DNA of 64,000 bases, taken from the NCBI GenBank assembly GCA_949317995.1, contig OX439048.1:67833375-67897374 (forward strand), in the 5' to 3' direction. The notes under the pieces were generated by a model, which had not been told where the DNA came from, did no database searches, and saw only the letters and a list, made by a program, of their open reading frames with translations. Below are positions 18,023-28,768 of this stretch, in pieces (within the stretch, counting starts at the first letter, position 1; each line of letters begins with the position of its first letter). Both the position numbers and the translations under genes were made by a program. Source of the stretch: Acholoe squamosa. Lineage: Eukaryota; Annelida; Polychaeta; Phyllodocida; Polynoidae.

Positions 18023-20951
18023 TTAGAATAGTTTGTGATTGTGTGGGGGGTTTTGGTGTGCCCTCCTGAATCATTTCTCTAGTCTTTGAGCGTGTGGTCA
18101 TAGGACACAAATGGTTTGATGTTTCCTCTCCCTGCATTGGTTCAAAGAATCTGACTGATTTAGAAGTTGCTTGAGTAATAGCATATATTGTGTCTTCTGG
18201 ATCTTCATCATCTGAGTCAGGTGGGGTGAAGGGTGGCTCCTTAGGAGTTGCCTTCACTATCTGATTGAGTGATGAGAATTCAATAGGCTCGAAGTCATTA
18301 TCTGGAAAGAGTTGTGAGTATTCTCTCTCACAGTGGCAAAACACATAGTGTGTAGATTGCTTCAAGATACCCCTAATGGGTGTCTCTGGCCTTTCAATGG
18401 TGTTGGGTGGATCATCCCTTTTGAATGGTACTTTCTTTGTCACTTTTGCAAACTTGGTTCTACTGGCTGCTCTAACTCTCCTTGGTGGGGGTGGAGGGTT
18501 AGTCATGGGTCCAGAATCTGGGTATTCTCTTCTAGACATAGCATCTGGTGGTGTGTTATCATCACCTTTCACGTGTTGGATGGTGAATGAAAATTGTTGT
18601 ATGTCTAGAGCCCATCTGGCCCATCTATGTGTGAGTCCTGTATTGGTTAGCAGTGGGATTAGGGCTGCATGGTCTGTGTATAATTGGAAGTGTCTAGTCT
18701 CTAGATAGTGTCTGAAATGTAATACTCCATACACTACTCCCAGTAGTTCTCTCTCTGTGGTATTGTAATTTCTCTCATGTTTGGAGAGGGTTCTACCTGC
18801 AAAGGCTACTGGTCTGAGCACTCCTTCATTATCTCTCTGTGAGAGTACAGCTCCTAAACTCACATTGGAAGCATCAGTTGCCAAACTGAACTCTTTCTCA
18901 TAGTTTGGATATCTGAGAAGAGCATTGGTACAGAGGGCATGCTTTAATGTTTTGAAAGCATTATCTGCCTCTTCTGTCCAGACAAATGCTTTGAGATGTG
19001 TCTGTAGATCATATAATGGTCTAGCAATTTGGGCATAACCTTTGATAAACTTTTTGAAGTATTGGCATAGGCCTGTGAAGGATCGGACATTTTTGACTGA
19101 TTTTGGTATTGGGAAGGTTTTGATTGATTCCACCTTTGTGGGAGATGGTTGCAGTCCCATGGGTGTCACTCTCATTCCCAAGAAGTCTATTCTGTCTATG
19201 AAGTATTCACATTTTGATTTCTTCAGTTTGAGTTTACCAACTCTTAGGCTGTTGAACACATCTTCCAGGTCATGGAAGTGTTGTTCGATTGATGGTGATA
19301 ATACCAATATGTCATCTAGGTATGGTAGGGCACATTTGTACTTGAGTTTGTTCAGAATTAATGTGACTAGATGGCAGAATCCCGCCGGTGCCGTCGCTAA
19401 ACCCATCGGCATCCTTTCATAGACATATTTTTTGTCATTTGCTATGAATGCGGTTTTATGCTGATCCTCCTGTCTTATAGGAATTTGAAAAAATCCCTGT
19501 TGGGCATCTAGCTTACTGAATACTCTTGGTCTGAGTGACCCTATCATGTCTAGAGTGTCGTCGGCCCGGGGTGTAGATAAGGCTTGATTTATCGTGTTCT
19601 GGTTCAAATAACGAAAATCTGTGACGAGCCGATGGCCTCCCGATGATTTTTGTACTAAAAAGGATCTGGAGGCCCAGGGGCCTTCAGCACATTCTCTCAG
19701 AATGCCCTGTTGTACTAGCCTTTCACACTCTTCCCCTATTGCGGCCTGTTTTTCTGGTGTTTGTCTATATGGTAGGAAATGACATGGTACTGCCTCAGGT
19801 TTTACATGTATTGAGTGTGTATACAGGTGTGTGGCACCAATGTCTCCATCTTTTCCTACAAATACATCATCATACTTGGTCAGCAGTGATCTTAATCTAT
19901 CATGCTGATCTTTGGATGTGAGCACAGATTTTGGTGGAACATTCTCTTCCAATTCTGGCTCGAGGTCATGTGCCTCACTATGTATAGCAGCTATTTCAGA
20001 GAGTCTGATTGAGTTGGGTTCAGGGTCAGCATATGTGGACTCACAGTCTGAGTCTGTGTCACTGAATTGAGTTACATCCTCAGGCCGTATGGCTGAGATG
20101 GATTGATCAGTGTGTGGGGTTGTGTCTGACACCTGTTGAGGTTTCTCTAAATCAGATTCCTTGACTTCCTGAAATAGAGCTATGATGGCACCCTTTTTGA
20201 TTTTATGTGGGCGCCTGCTGGTGTTGAGTAACACTAGGGGATGTTTGTTATCTTCCCTGGGGGTTACTGCTGCCCTTTGAACTAGATATGGGGCATTGTT
20301 ATTTCTTTGGAGGTTATCTACTACTCCAGTTTTCCCTTGCAGTGATTGAGTAGATGTGACCTTACCCAATACTGCAAGTTCAGAGAATGGAGGGATGGTA
20401 AAATCCCTCACTGCCCTAATGGGTTTGAGAATTTGTTCAGGATCAACATTAAATTCAATTTGAGATTTTGTAGTGCTTAAGAAGTCTGTGCCGAGTACAA
20501 CGGGCTGTGTGAGGTTGGGTATTACAGCAAATTGGTATTGGAATCTGACACCTTGGATTCTAAAGTTCAGCATAGCTGAATGTCTAACATGACACACCGA
20601 TCCATCTGCCAAGTGGATGTTGATTTTTGATTTCCTCAGTTGGATATGGAATCTCTTTTGGAGATCCATGAGGAATGATTGTCTGACACAGGTGATAGTA
20701 GCACCTGTATCAACCAAACATTGTACATTTGAAACATCATATAGATTTGCATTGATACAGCCATTTTGAAGAAGTACAATAGAAAGCTTGGTACTCTCAC
20801 CTGTATCCTTTGATGATGAATCTGGTGGGGTGATGTGTATCACTGATGGACGTCTCTGTCTGTTAGATGGTAGATTTGCACTAGCAATTGTCTCTGGTTG
20901 GATCTTTGTTAATCCTGATTGATTGTTTGTTTTTGGGGTGTCACAGTGCAC
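17940..20951 (-). CDS. pol: Element 2 protease, reverse transcriptase and RNase H polyprotein
   Basis: The first codon at 20951 is GTG, not ATG. The frame is open upstream into gag and is -1 to it. The protease motif DTGA starts at Asp81 (CLVDTGATITC). RT includes YLDD at 544-547, RNase H has DAS near 693-695, and the typical C-terminal linker (GDDN.PPDAMSR) follows. After RNase H come about 180 Pro-rich and acidic residues that join no recognised domain, before the frame ends inside the integrase ORF. There are no internal stops over 1003 codons. Confidence 0.92.
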   Translation of the reverse strand: MHCDTPKTNNQSGLTKIQPETIASANLPSNRQRRPSVIHITPPDSSSKDTGESTKLSIVLLQNGCINANLYDVSNVQCLVDTGATITCVRQSFLMDLQKRFHIQLRKSKINIHLADGSVCHVRHSAMLNFRIQGVRFQYQFAVIPNLTQPVVLGTDFLSTTKSQIEFNVDPEQILKPIRAVRDFTIPPFSELAVLGKVTSTQSLQGKTGVVDNLQRNNNAPYLVQRAAVTPREDNKHPLVLLNTSRRPHKIKKGAIIALFQEVKESDLEKPQQVSDTTPHTDQSISAIRPEDVTQFSDTDSDCESTYADPEPNSIRLSEIAAIHSEAHDLEPELEENVPPKSVLTSKDQHDRLRSLLTKYDDVFVGKDGDIGATHLYTHSIHVKPEAVPCHFLPYRQTPEKQAAIGEECERLVQQGILRECAEGPWASRSFLVQKSSGGHRLVTDFRYLNQNTINQALSTPRADDTLDMIGSLRPRVFSKLDAQQGFFQIPIRQEDQHKTAFIANDKKYVYERMPMGLATAPAGFCHLVTLILNKLKYKCALPYLDDILVLSPSIEQHFHDLEDVFNSLRVGKLKLKKSKCEYFIDRIDFLGMRVTPMGLQPSPTKVESIKTFPIPKSVKNVRSFTGLCQYFKKFIKGYAQIARPLYDLQTHLKAFVWTEEADNAFKTLKHALCTNALLRYPNYEKEFSLATDASNVSLGAVLSQRDNEGVLRPVAFAGRTLSKHERNYNTTERELLGVVYGVLHFRHYLETRHFQLYTDHAALIPLLTNTGLTHRWARWALDIQQFSFTIQHVKGDDNTPPDAMSRREYPDSGPMTNPPPPPRRVRAASRTKFAKVTKKVPFKRDDPPNTIERPETPIRGILKQSTHYVFCHCEREYSQLFPDNDFEPIEFSSLNQIVKATPKEPPFTPPDSDDEDPEDTIYAITQATSKSVRFFEPMQGEETSNHLCPMTTRSKTREMIQEGTPKPPTQSQTILNEKKVTGNKNYQNPTCQEKCHKRHCIY

Positions 20952-20984
20952 TGGCCCATCGGCACTGTGACATCCTAGTTTTCC
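20941..20984 (-). promoter_or_regulatory. Candidate -1 frameshift signal at the element 2 gag-pol junction
   Basis: On the minus strand GGAAAAC (20984-20978) is followed by the gag TAG (20977-20975). After a 7-nt spacer there is a perfect 9-bp hairpin, TCACAGTGC pairing with GCACTGTGA (20970-20962 with 20949-20941), with a 12-nt loop. Pol is in the -1 frame with no ATG start. Confidence 0.7.
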
Positions 20985-22612
20985 TGGTTCTGTGGGGTGG
21001 TTGAGATGCTTGCCACCAGGAGCTTGGAGATTTGATCCATTACATGAGGTGGTATTTGGGGGTTACTTTGTTGGTTCCCCTGGTAACCTCTTGTGTCAGG
21101 TTTGTAATCCTCCTGGCGTGAGTTGGAACCCTGGTTATATTGACCAGAGTTGCTGTATTGACCGGAGTTATTGGATCTCTGGTTGTTGTAGGCACCATTA
21201 TTGTTGTAGGATCCACTATTGTAGTTCCTATGTGGACTCTGGCTCCTACTGTTGGATCCTTGATTATAGGATCCAGAGTTGTTTGAACCCTGGCTGTTGT
21301 TGTAGGATCCAGAGTTGTTGTAGGATCCAGAGTTGTAGTTCCTATGTGGACTCTGGCTCCTACTGTTGGATCCTTGATTATTGTAGGATCTGCCATTACT
21401 TGGGGTTCTGTCTCTCCTATCACTGTATGAAGAGTTACCATTGTTGGAGTTGGAAGAGCTGTTGTCTTTCCTACTGTTGTGACCCCCCCGGTTGTTGTTG
21501 TTGCCCCCTCTACCTCTACCTCTATTGGATTGGTAGTTGGGGTCATAGTTATTTCCTCTGTATCTACCGGTAGGGTCTCTTGATGCAACCTTAGCTTCCT
21601 GTTGCCTTACATGGGCACTAGACATTAGGTTAACATCTTCATCTGAACTAGTGCTGATTTCCTGGACCTTTTTCTTAGTAGGCTGTGGGTTGGATTCTGC
21701 ATCCCTTACCTTCCTAGATCTCTCTTGGGTCTCAACCTCTAGGGCTAGGTCTAGGGCTTGGTCAAAAGAGTCTATTTTCTTGTTCTCAAGAGCTACAGAG
21801 ATCCAGGGCCTCATGCCTTGGGTAAATGCCTTGCTTAGGGTTTCATCACTCTGGCGTTGGGCATTACACACTTTCCTGAGATGGCATGCATAGTCTAGAA
21901 CAGGTTCATCTATCTTTTGTGCACGGAGTGCAGTCCTTGAGATTATATTGTCTCGAGTAGCAAAATACTCTTTTAATTTATTCACTACATTGGTCCATGT
22001 CAACATATCAGGTGTGGCACTCTCCCTGAAGGATTCAAACCAAGCTAGTGCTTGTCCTTCGAGGTACTTGGGTAAATATGTTACCATGGTGTCACTGTCT
22101 GTCACTTTGTACTTATCCTTCAGATATTCTGGGAATTTGTGATCAATAAATAATGCTGTTGACATGAGTGGTGATGGGTGTGAAAAGGTTTTGGGTTTTG
22201 TTACCTCATGTAGCCTGTTCTTTCTGTCATCCTGTTGTTTTCTGTCTATGAGTTTGGTCATATTGGACACCATGGAGATTATGATGTCATCTTTGGATCC
22301 AGAGGCAGATGGTGTGACAACAGGTGTGATGGCAGGTGTGGGAGGTTGTGGGGTCTGGGATGATACCATCTTCATGAGATCTGCTATCTGTTGTTGTTGT
22401 CTCTCTAGGGACTTCCGCTGATCTTCCATGGCCTTCTGTTGAGCATCTATTGCTGCATTCCTCTCCGCCAGTTGTTGGTTGAGGATCCTCTCCCTTTCCT
22501 CCTGCTGGGACTTGTTGGTCTCTAGGGCAGTAACTGCATCTTGGATGGCCTTCTCATAGGCCCTTATCTTCTCAGCTGTCTGATTAGGTTGGGGGCCTTC
22601 ATCGGTGTCCAT
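20975..22612 (-). CDS. gag: Element 2 Gag (545 aa from the first ATG)
   Basis: The particle protein. The frame is open from about 22996 but begins there with GTG inside tandem repeats. The first ATG is at 22612 (ATCATGG context), so that start was chosen. A 128-residue Ser/Thr/Pro-rich leader would otherwise be added. After the ATG come a Gln-rich coiled coil (roughly residues 10-80), a capsid-like helical domain (about 135-305, with LEGQALAWF) and a C-terminal region rich in Arg-Gly, Asn, Ser and Tyr with repeated NYNSGSYNN-type motifs. There is no CCHC zinc knuckle; the RGG-like tract may replace it in RNA binding. Confidence 0.85.
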   Translation of the reverse strand: MDTDEGPQPNQTAEKIRAYEKAIQDAVTALETNKSQQEERERILNQQLAERNAAIDAQQKAMEDQRKSLERQQQQIADLMKMVSSQTPQPPTPAITPVVTPSASGSKDDIIISMVSNMTKLIDRKQQDDRKNRLHEVTKPKTFSHPSPLMSTALFIDHKFPEYLKDKYKVTDSDTMVTYLPKYLEGQALAWFESFRESATPDMLTWTNVVNKLKEYFATRDNIISRTALRAQKIDEPVLDYACHLRKVCNAQRQSDETLSKAFTQGMRPWISVALENKKIDSFDQALDLALEVETQERSRKVRDAESNPQPTKKKVQEISTSSDEDVNLMSSAHVRQQEAKVASRDPTGRYRGNNYDPNYQSNRGRGRGGNNNNRGGHNSRKDNSSSNSNNGNSSYSDRRDRTPSNGRSYNNQGSNSRSQSPHRNYNSGSYNNSGSYNNSQGSNNSGSYNQGSNSRSQSPHRNYNSGSYNNNGAYNNQRSNNSGQYSNSGQYNQGSNSRQEDYKPDTRGYQGNQQSNPQIPPHVMDQISKLLVASISTTPQNQEN

Positions 22613-22984
22613 GATGGAGGGTGTGGGGGAGGTGTCTCTGGAGGAGTGGCTGTCAAAGGCTGGAGCTGGGGTGGAGGATCTAGATGAGGGTGTGGATCCA
22701 CCCCCTGAGGCAGATCCTTCTTTTCCTGAGGTAGATAGCGTGAGTTGGGCGTCCTGTAGAGATCCCTGGGAAATGTTGGATCCCTGAGAACTGGTTGTTC
22801 CCTGAGTAGACAGGGTGGGTGGTGTGGGGTCTACTGAGTGTGGGTCTGTTGTATTGGAGGCTGGTTTGCCTCCTGTGGGCCTCCTAGATCTTGGTGGGAG
22901 GGAGACCTCTTCAACAGGCCCCTGACTACGTAAGGTCTTTGTGTGTTGTTCTGCCAGCTTGACTGATAAGGCCTTGATGTGTGT

Positions 22985-23330
22985 GGTGGACCTCACTGAC
23001 GTGTGGGAGACCTCTCTGACGTGTGGGAGACCTCACTGACGTGTGGGAGACCTCACTGACGTGTGGGAGACCTCTCTGACGTGTGGGAGACCTCTCTGAC
23101 GTGTGGGAGACCTCACTGACGTTTGGGAGACCTCACTGACGTATGGGAGACCTCACTGACGTTTTGGGAGACCTCACTGACGTTTTGGGAGACCTCACTG
23201 ATATATGGGAGATCTTACTGTTGTGTGAGAGATCTCATTGATGTGTGGGAGATCTCACTGATGTGTGGGAGATCTCACTGATGTGTGGGAGATCTCACTG
23301 ATGTGTGGGAGATCTCACTGGTGACCTTGG
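22985..23330 (-). repeat. 20-bp tandem repeat in the element 2 5' leader
   Basis: About 17 units of GTGTGGGAGACCTCACTGAC (plus-strand reading). They are near identical at the low-coordinate end and drift to GTGTGGGAGATCTCACTGAT at the other. They sit between the 5' LTR and gag. Confidence 0.9.
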
Positions 23331-23524
23331 TGGGTATGGTGTCAAGGTCAAGGTCACTGGGTGGGTGGAGTGGGTCTTACTGTGTGTATGCGGTACCAGC
23401 TTTAATTTACTGTGTGCATGATTGTTCTCAGTTGCGGTACCAGCTTTAACTTACTGTGTGCATGATTGTTTTTAGTTGTGTTACCAGCTTTAATTTTTAT
23501 GAGCCTGTGAGATATGGGATCTTA

Positions 23525-23542
23525 GTAGGATGTTCTCCACCA
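23525..23542 (-). promoter_or_regulatory. Element 2 primer-binding site (candidate)
   Basis: Three bases inside the 5' LTR end, the minus strand reads TGGTGGAGAACATCCTAC, which begins with the TGG expected for pairing with a tRNA CCA end. The tRNA was not identified. Confidence 0.5.
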
Positions 23543-23545
23543 CTT

Positions 23546-24895
23546 TGTCATACTAGTGATTGGCATGATCAAGTTGTCATATGAGAAATATCATAAGACT
23601 AGTGGTATATAGTGTAATTATCTCAAGGCTCTTATAAATAGTGTTATTTCCAGTTGTCACTGGTTTATTCAGCTTTAGGCAACATGTAAGAAATATCAAT
23701 CATACAGTAGTTAGTATGTAGGTAATTTGTACATACAGTAAACATACAGTAATTTATAAAGTACAATGTTCTGTTCCACTCCACCTGTGAGGTATTAATA
23801 ATACAGTGTCCAGCATATTTCTAGGTGGGTTCCCACACCTAGCTCCTGACCTGCTGCTTAGAGGAATAATGTAATAATGAGTAACTTTACCCTCTGGTGG
23901 AAGTCTTGAAGGAGATAGCCTCTGGCCACTAATGGTAGGAAACCAATGCCTGTCTAGCATAGTTTCACCATAGTGCAGTGGTATAGCAGGTAGCAGGAGA
24001 TGACTGGAGATGTTACCTCTAGAGCGGTTCTTGGTGATGTGTCTTCCTGGAGGTGCAGACAGGCTATTTGTAGCAAATCTTGGAAAAGCACCTCCAGACT
24101 GACTGGAGCCAGCAGCATCTGCCTAACTCTACAATTGTTTGAGGGGACTCTTTCAAGTGTCACAGGGGGACAAAGGACCCCCATGGACGCCGCTATGCCC
24201 CCCATTGTCTTGGTCGGTTCTGCATCTTTAGACCCTCATATCTCGGTCGTTTATGCGTTTATAACCGCCATTTTGGGCATGCGCGGAGTTGAATATGCCA
24301 AGTTTATAATGCCCGCTGGATAAGCGCGTAATTCGCGCCGGTTTGTCTGTAGTGCACTCGGAGCTTCTTTCAGTCTCCATGGCATAACTTCCTTAATAAT
24401 GGAAGTTCCGCCTTGATCTTGGGCTCATTTTGACCGTCTAATTATGGGCTTTCCATAAATGCTTTGATATTTGACCTAGCTTGCTCAAGAGCGACGCTAG
24501 AGCGACCGGAAGGTTATGGCGTCATGCTTATGTAACCCATTGTTCAGTCCTTAGAGTGCTCAGACACTCATGACGGCGTCAGCGGTGCTCAGGCACCTGT
24601 GACGGCCGGTTGCATTCACTTACAAGTTATTAATTTGTGCATTGAACCATGAGGTCGCACACTGAGACCCTTATTCTTATTATATTGTGCAGTGAACCAT
24701 TAGGTCGGAGCCTTTGATGTCAGAGAGAGTGTTTGTAACTGACCTGGCTGGTGTGCAGTGGGGCATGAACGCTCTTATACAAAGTTTGAGCGCTCTTATA
24801 GCTCTTAGAACCAACCTATGTATTAATCTCATAGATATTCTTTGATTAATACGAAATATGTCAGAATTTATGGAATAATAAAATGGTATATCATA
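23546..24895 (-). repeat. Element 2 5' LTR
   Basis: Intact 1350-bp LTR that is the uninterrupted counterpart of the split 3' LTR. GTAG follows at 24896-24899 as it precedes position 34. The small ORFs in it are duplicated in the other LTR and are not genes. Confidence 0.92.
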
Positions 24896-25529
24896 GTAGC
24901 TCCCCCCTACGTGTGTGTCATACCAATCCAGGTGTAGGTGCCTGGAATGGTATAGTACAGATACGCTTCGACCCTGGCAGTACTGTGTACTGGTAGGTCA
25001 ACTGGGAAGTCTCCACCAGTGAAGAGGTCGGCGGAAAATGTCCTGGAGAAACCGGAAGTCAAACCCGGGACCCTCCAACCTGTTTATAAAGATTGATTTC
25101 AAATGTGTACTTCACAAGTGTGATCTGAGGAGATGAGATAGTGCCCACATTGATGTGTCAATCTAGAATATCCTCCTACAAATGCCTCCTGTACTTTCCG
25201 ATCCATGCGGGTAGGTTTGTCCCGATAGCTGATGTTTAATAACAGCATCAACCAAACATGTCCATGTTTTCCTGAGCTCTCCCTTAGATCCTTCAACCAC
25301 AAGGCTGTTCATGTTTAACCCCTTATGTGCCAAATACTGATTTTATGCACTTTTGATGCATTCATGAATCATGATAGTCTTACAGGCATAAATAAAAGTT
25401 GTCATGATGCATTAATGCAGTTCAGATAGGTACTCACTACAAAAAGGGTGCATAGACCTGGATGCACCATGCAGCGTCAGAGGGTTAGGTTTGGAGGCAC
25501 TCAGCATAAATCTGACCGATACGCTGTTT
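24896..25529. other. Flanking genomic DNA, no gene recognised
   Basis: Beyond the GTAG target site no coding exon was recognised. Near 25050-25075 the minus strand reads GGGTCCCGGGTTTGACTTCC, a weak match to a tRNA-type B box, so a decayed SINE is possible. Confidence 0.3.
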
Positions 25530-26620
25530 TACTGTGTGTTGCTACAAGGGAGGGGCCCATAATAAACAGATGTTCCAGCTACTCATCTCAAATTGGGATA
25601 GCTCAACATCAGCTCTATTCATCCTGATACTTACTTTCTGATCATGCCTTCATGGTGAAACGCTAGACGGGAGGGCTCGTAATAGTTCCATATAGGTAAT
25701 TTGGACATGAATAATAGGGAGCAGTCTGGTAGTTAACAGGTACTCCGCTCAAATCAGGATGGTCCAACACCAGTTCTATTCATCCTGATAACTTAGATCG
25801 CGGCCTCAGTACGAAAAGTCTGTAGTTACCATAGTTCCATACAGATAATTTTGATATGAATGCAAAGGTATTCTGGTAATTAACAGGTACTCCTCTAAAA
25901 ATTGGGATGGTTGAACTGCATCTGAATTCATCCATAATTATCATAGTAGTAATCCGAACCTGCAAACAAGGGTCCCATAATTGACAGGGACTCTTGTCAA
26001 ATTGGGTAGTTTACTTTCCGCCTAATTCGCCTAGATTCGGCTAAGTACCTCCGGGTGTAGCTTTGTTGCATGATTGTTGAACGGAGGAGTCTCATAATTA
26101 CGATTGTGCCATACAGGTAATCTATATATGGATTAGGCGAGTTCAACTCCACCTGAACTCATGCTGATGTCGCTAACTAATTCGGATTGTGGCTTCACTG
26201 AATGATGCATAAAAGGGAGGGGTCCCTTAAGCCCCACTTCCATTGCCGTCACCCTATTCTGTCAGTGACGCTTACGTCACAATTTTGGATGAAATAGTGA
26301 TGGAATCATGACGGAATTGCATTCAGTGACCATTCCGTCGTCATTCCGTTGCCATTCCATCACAATTTTGGACGGAATTATGACGGAATCGTCACTGACT
26401 GAATAGGGTGGTGGCAATGGAAGTGGCCCTTTAGTCAACCATACTACCATATAGATAATCCTGACACAAATTATATTTCTTTTACTCCACCTGCACATAT
26501 CCTGATATCGTTAAGTAACGTATATATATGTACATCCCGACTTGACGGTTGAAGGGAGCGGTACCATCATTAACCATAATACTCTCAAATTAGAATGGTT
26601 CAACTTTGGCTGATGCAAGC
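25530..26620. repeat. Degenerate tandem repeat, period about 190 bp
   Basis: A recurring pair of phrases marks each unit: one like CCATACAGATAATTTTGATATGAAT and one like AAATTGGGATGGTTCAAC...CATCCTGATA. Instances are near 25590, 25700-25790, 25840-25940, 26110-26170 and 26440-26515. The units are heavily diverged, and a MITE sits inside at 26232-26428. Confidence 0.55.
26232..26428. mobile_element. Palindromic MITE (about 197 bp)
   Basis: The ends are inverted copies of CCACTTCCATTGCC...CACCCTATTC, with further mirrored ATTTTGGA and GGAATGAC-type motifs inside, so the whole unit folds on itself. No ORF. Confidence 0.75.
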
Positions 26621-26624
26621 CTTA

Positions 26625-27059
26625 TACAACATGGGCTTTCGTTATTTTCACCAATAGCCAGGGAGTATAAATTACGCTAATTAGATTATACAGGCAGGTC
26701 CTTAGTTCACTAGGAAATATCTGGTTTTTCTAATTGATAACTTTACATTGCATTAATGTATCAATTATTGGGCTTGACTTTTTCAAACAAATGATCATAA
26801 ACACTCGTGTCCAGGTTTATAGAAAATAAGTTTTATTCATGTTTCCTAGTTACAGAAAGCTAATTGTTTCCCAAGGTAAACTTAACATACAGACACCAAT
26901 GTTAAGTTATCAGGTGCCTCACCAATTATCTGGCCCCATGTAAGAGGCAATGGAGATAGGTGGCGACATCAGGTGGTGAACATGTAAGCAAGAGGACAGG
27001 TGCTGCCACCTCTTAACACTCATACCTAACATCACTCAGGTTACTGGCCAACTCGTAAG

Positions 27060-27060
<1 letters not shown>
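26625..27060. other. Intergenic DNA, nothing recognised
   Basis: AT-rich single-copy-looking sequence with no convincing ORF, exon or repeat. Confidence 0.3.

Positions 27061-27119
<59 letters not shown>
27061..27119. repeat. (TA)n microsatellite
   Basis: About 29 TA units, continued after the inserted LTR at 27618-27636. Confidence 0.95.
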
Positions 27120-27122
<3 letters not shown>

Positions 27123-27617
27123 GGCGTAGACCGAGGGGTCGGTGGTGGTGACGGAGCTGTGCTGTTGCGGAGGCAGAAGAAACACCGGCCCCCGAGTCAC
27201 GTCAAACGTTCTGTTATTACCATATATGTATTTAGGTGTAGACCGAGGGGTCGGGGGCGATGCCGAAACCGTCCTGGTGCGGGGGCGGAGGAGCCGCCGA
27301 CCTCGGAGTCACACCAAAACGTTCTATTTACCTTGCGTTCGGAGGAGGGTTCCTCCGACGCTGGGTCTCTGTCTGAGACGCCAGCGTTGGAAAAACGGGA
27401 GGCGTATAAATAGGAGGGGATCGACACCATTAGTCAGTCTGGATTTACGGGTGCTGGTGTCTACATCTTCGGGCTTCCCCTCCTTAGGCTAGGATTTACA
27501 CAAAGATACTTAGCTGGTGTGGCAGAGGATGCCAGGAAATAAAGTGTTGTTAATTAAAGAAGCTGAGTTGTGTGGTACTTCTGCATTACAATAGTGGACT
27601 CCGATAAAAACGCTACA
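27120..27617 (+). mobile_element. Probable solo LTR (498 bp) inserted in a TA repeat
   Basis: Begins TGTGGCGT and ends ACGCTACA, which are imperfect inverted ends, with TA repeat on both sides. It contains a TATA box (TATAAATA near 27404), AATAAA near 27538, and an internal near-duplicate of about 120 bp starting GTAGACCGAGGGGTCGG (27126 and 27238), typical of LTR enhancers. No internal element sequence adjoins it. Confidence 0.7.
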
Positions 27618-27798
27618 ATATATATATATATATATACTCAATATAAACCATGTCCCTATAGTTCTATTTTGACATTGCAAATCTACCATAGAATGACATT
27701 TTGATATATGGTTTGAGGATATTTGATGATGTCACAGTGGAGAACAGGGGAATAGTGAATGAGATTCAGTTTCTTCTGGCCTCAGAACATATCCTTAA

Positions 27799-28286
27799 CT
27801 ATACAACCTGTCTTTCTCAACATGAAATAAATCTAGATCCTCAACATCAACTGAGTAAATCCATTCTGAGGACGGAGGGGGCATGCAGCAGAAGCAATCT
27901 TGGCTTGGCTCTTAAGGGGGTGATCCACTAGTCCGTTTGCAAGTGCGAATTTCAACATCCGACAAACTGTGCGACAGCTGTCGCAGACATCAAAAGTTGT
28001 TGATATTTGCTTTTTCTGTCAGGCATCGCTCGCTAGTCACTGGGTGTTTGTCTCAGCAGTGGATCTGCTACTGCGATTTTCTGTTCGTTTTTGTACGTCA
28101 GAGAAGAAACGCAACAGCTGTCGCAGTAGTGGATCCCTGGCTTTACGTCATGAACAGTACGTCAACTGAGGCCAGAACCCTGAACGTGAGTGGCACTGGG
28201 GTGGACGGCAATCCTCAGTATACGACCTGTCATTCTCAACATGAAATAAATCTAGATCCTCAACATCAACTGAGTAAATCCATTCT
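27799..28286. repeat. 69-bp direct repeats bracketing a foldback segment
   Basis: Nearly identical 69-bp segments at 27799-27867 and 28219-28286 (containing CATGAAATAAATCTAGATCC). Between them GATCCACTA and TAGTGGATC, and two copies of ACAGCTGTCGCAG, form an inverted arrangement (27920-28135). Small ORFs across it look fortuitous. Confidence 0.6.
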
Positions 28287-28289
28287 CCA

Positions 28290-28768
28290 GAAAGCTGAGC
28301 TGAATATACCTGAAATGAAACCTCATAACACATAAGTAAGTACCAAGCCCATGGCCTATATGTGCGTGTTATGCCATGGGCTATACATGGGAGTTTACAA
28401 TAACCCAGCAAATTGTCGTCATCTATCGCCATGATTTGTCATCAATGGTGACTCCTTTTTGAGTGATAACTCATTCCGTCATCTTTCGCCACTGTGTGTT
28501 AGACTCACATGGCATTGCAATTGCTATTCCTGGTGATCTTGTGCTATAACGACGTCGTGTTCCATCTAGCGACATGTGTGAGCCACTTCACACAGGTTGA
28601 CGAGGACTCCCGACAATTTGCTGGGAAGTCAGGGTGTGCCTTATAGGCATGAACATAGAATCTGGGTTACATAAGGAATTATGATGTGTGACAGAAGGTA
28701 ATTCCCTGATGTATCCCTTGTTATACCCTGAATTAAATTGATCTTACTTACCGTAAGTGGATATTTCA
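28290..28768. other. Intergenic DNA
   Basis: No exon recognised. Several short mirrored phrases occur (for example around 28395-28490, GTCGTCATCTATCGCCA), which suggests decayed inverted repeats. Confidence 0.3.

Larger units (their letters stand above)
34..24895 (-). mobile_element. Element 2: env-bearing Ty3/gypsy-type LTR retroelement, interrupted by element 1
   Basis: The outer element is read on the minus strand. The 5' LTR is 23546-24895. Gag, Pol, integrase and Env ORFs then run leftward, and the 3' LTR is 34-44 joined to 9305-10643. The two LTRs have the same length (1350 bp) once the insert is removed, and by eye they differ at about ten positions, so the insertion is fairly young. 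GTAG flanks both ends (30-33 and 24896-24899) and would be a 4-bp target duplication if the LTR begins TATGAT on the sense strand. With strict TG...CA ends (right end 24893) only TAG is shared, so the outer boundary is uncertain by 2 bp. The Gag-Pol-Env order matches errantivirus-like elements. Confidence 0.9.

Noticed and set aside
21040..21588. Long ORFs on both strands within the Gag repeat region
   Set aside because: Products of low-complexity codon repeats in gag.
27142..27492. 116-codon ORF
   Set aside because: Lies within the solo LTR and is produced by its GC-rich duplicated block.
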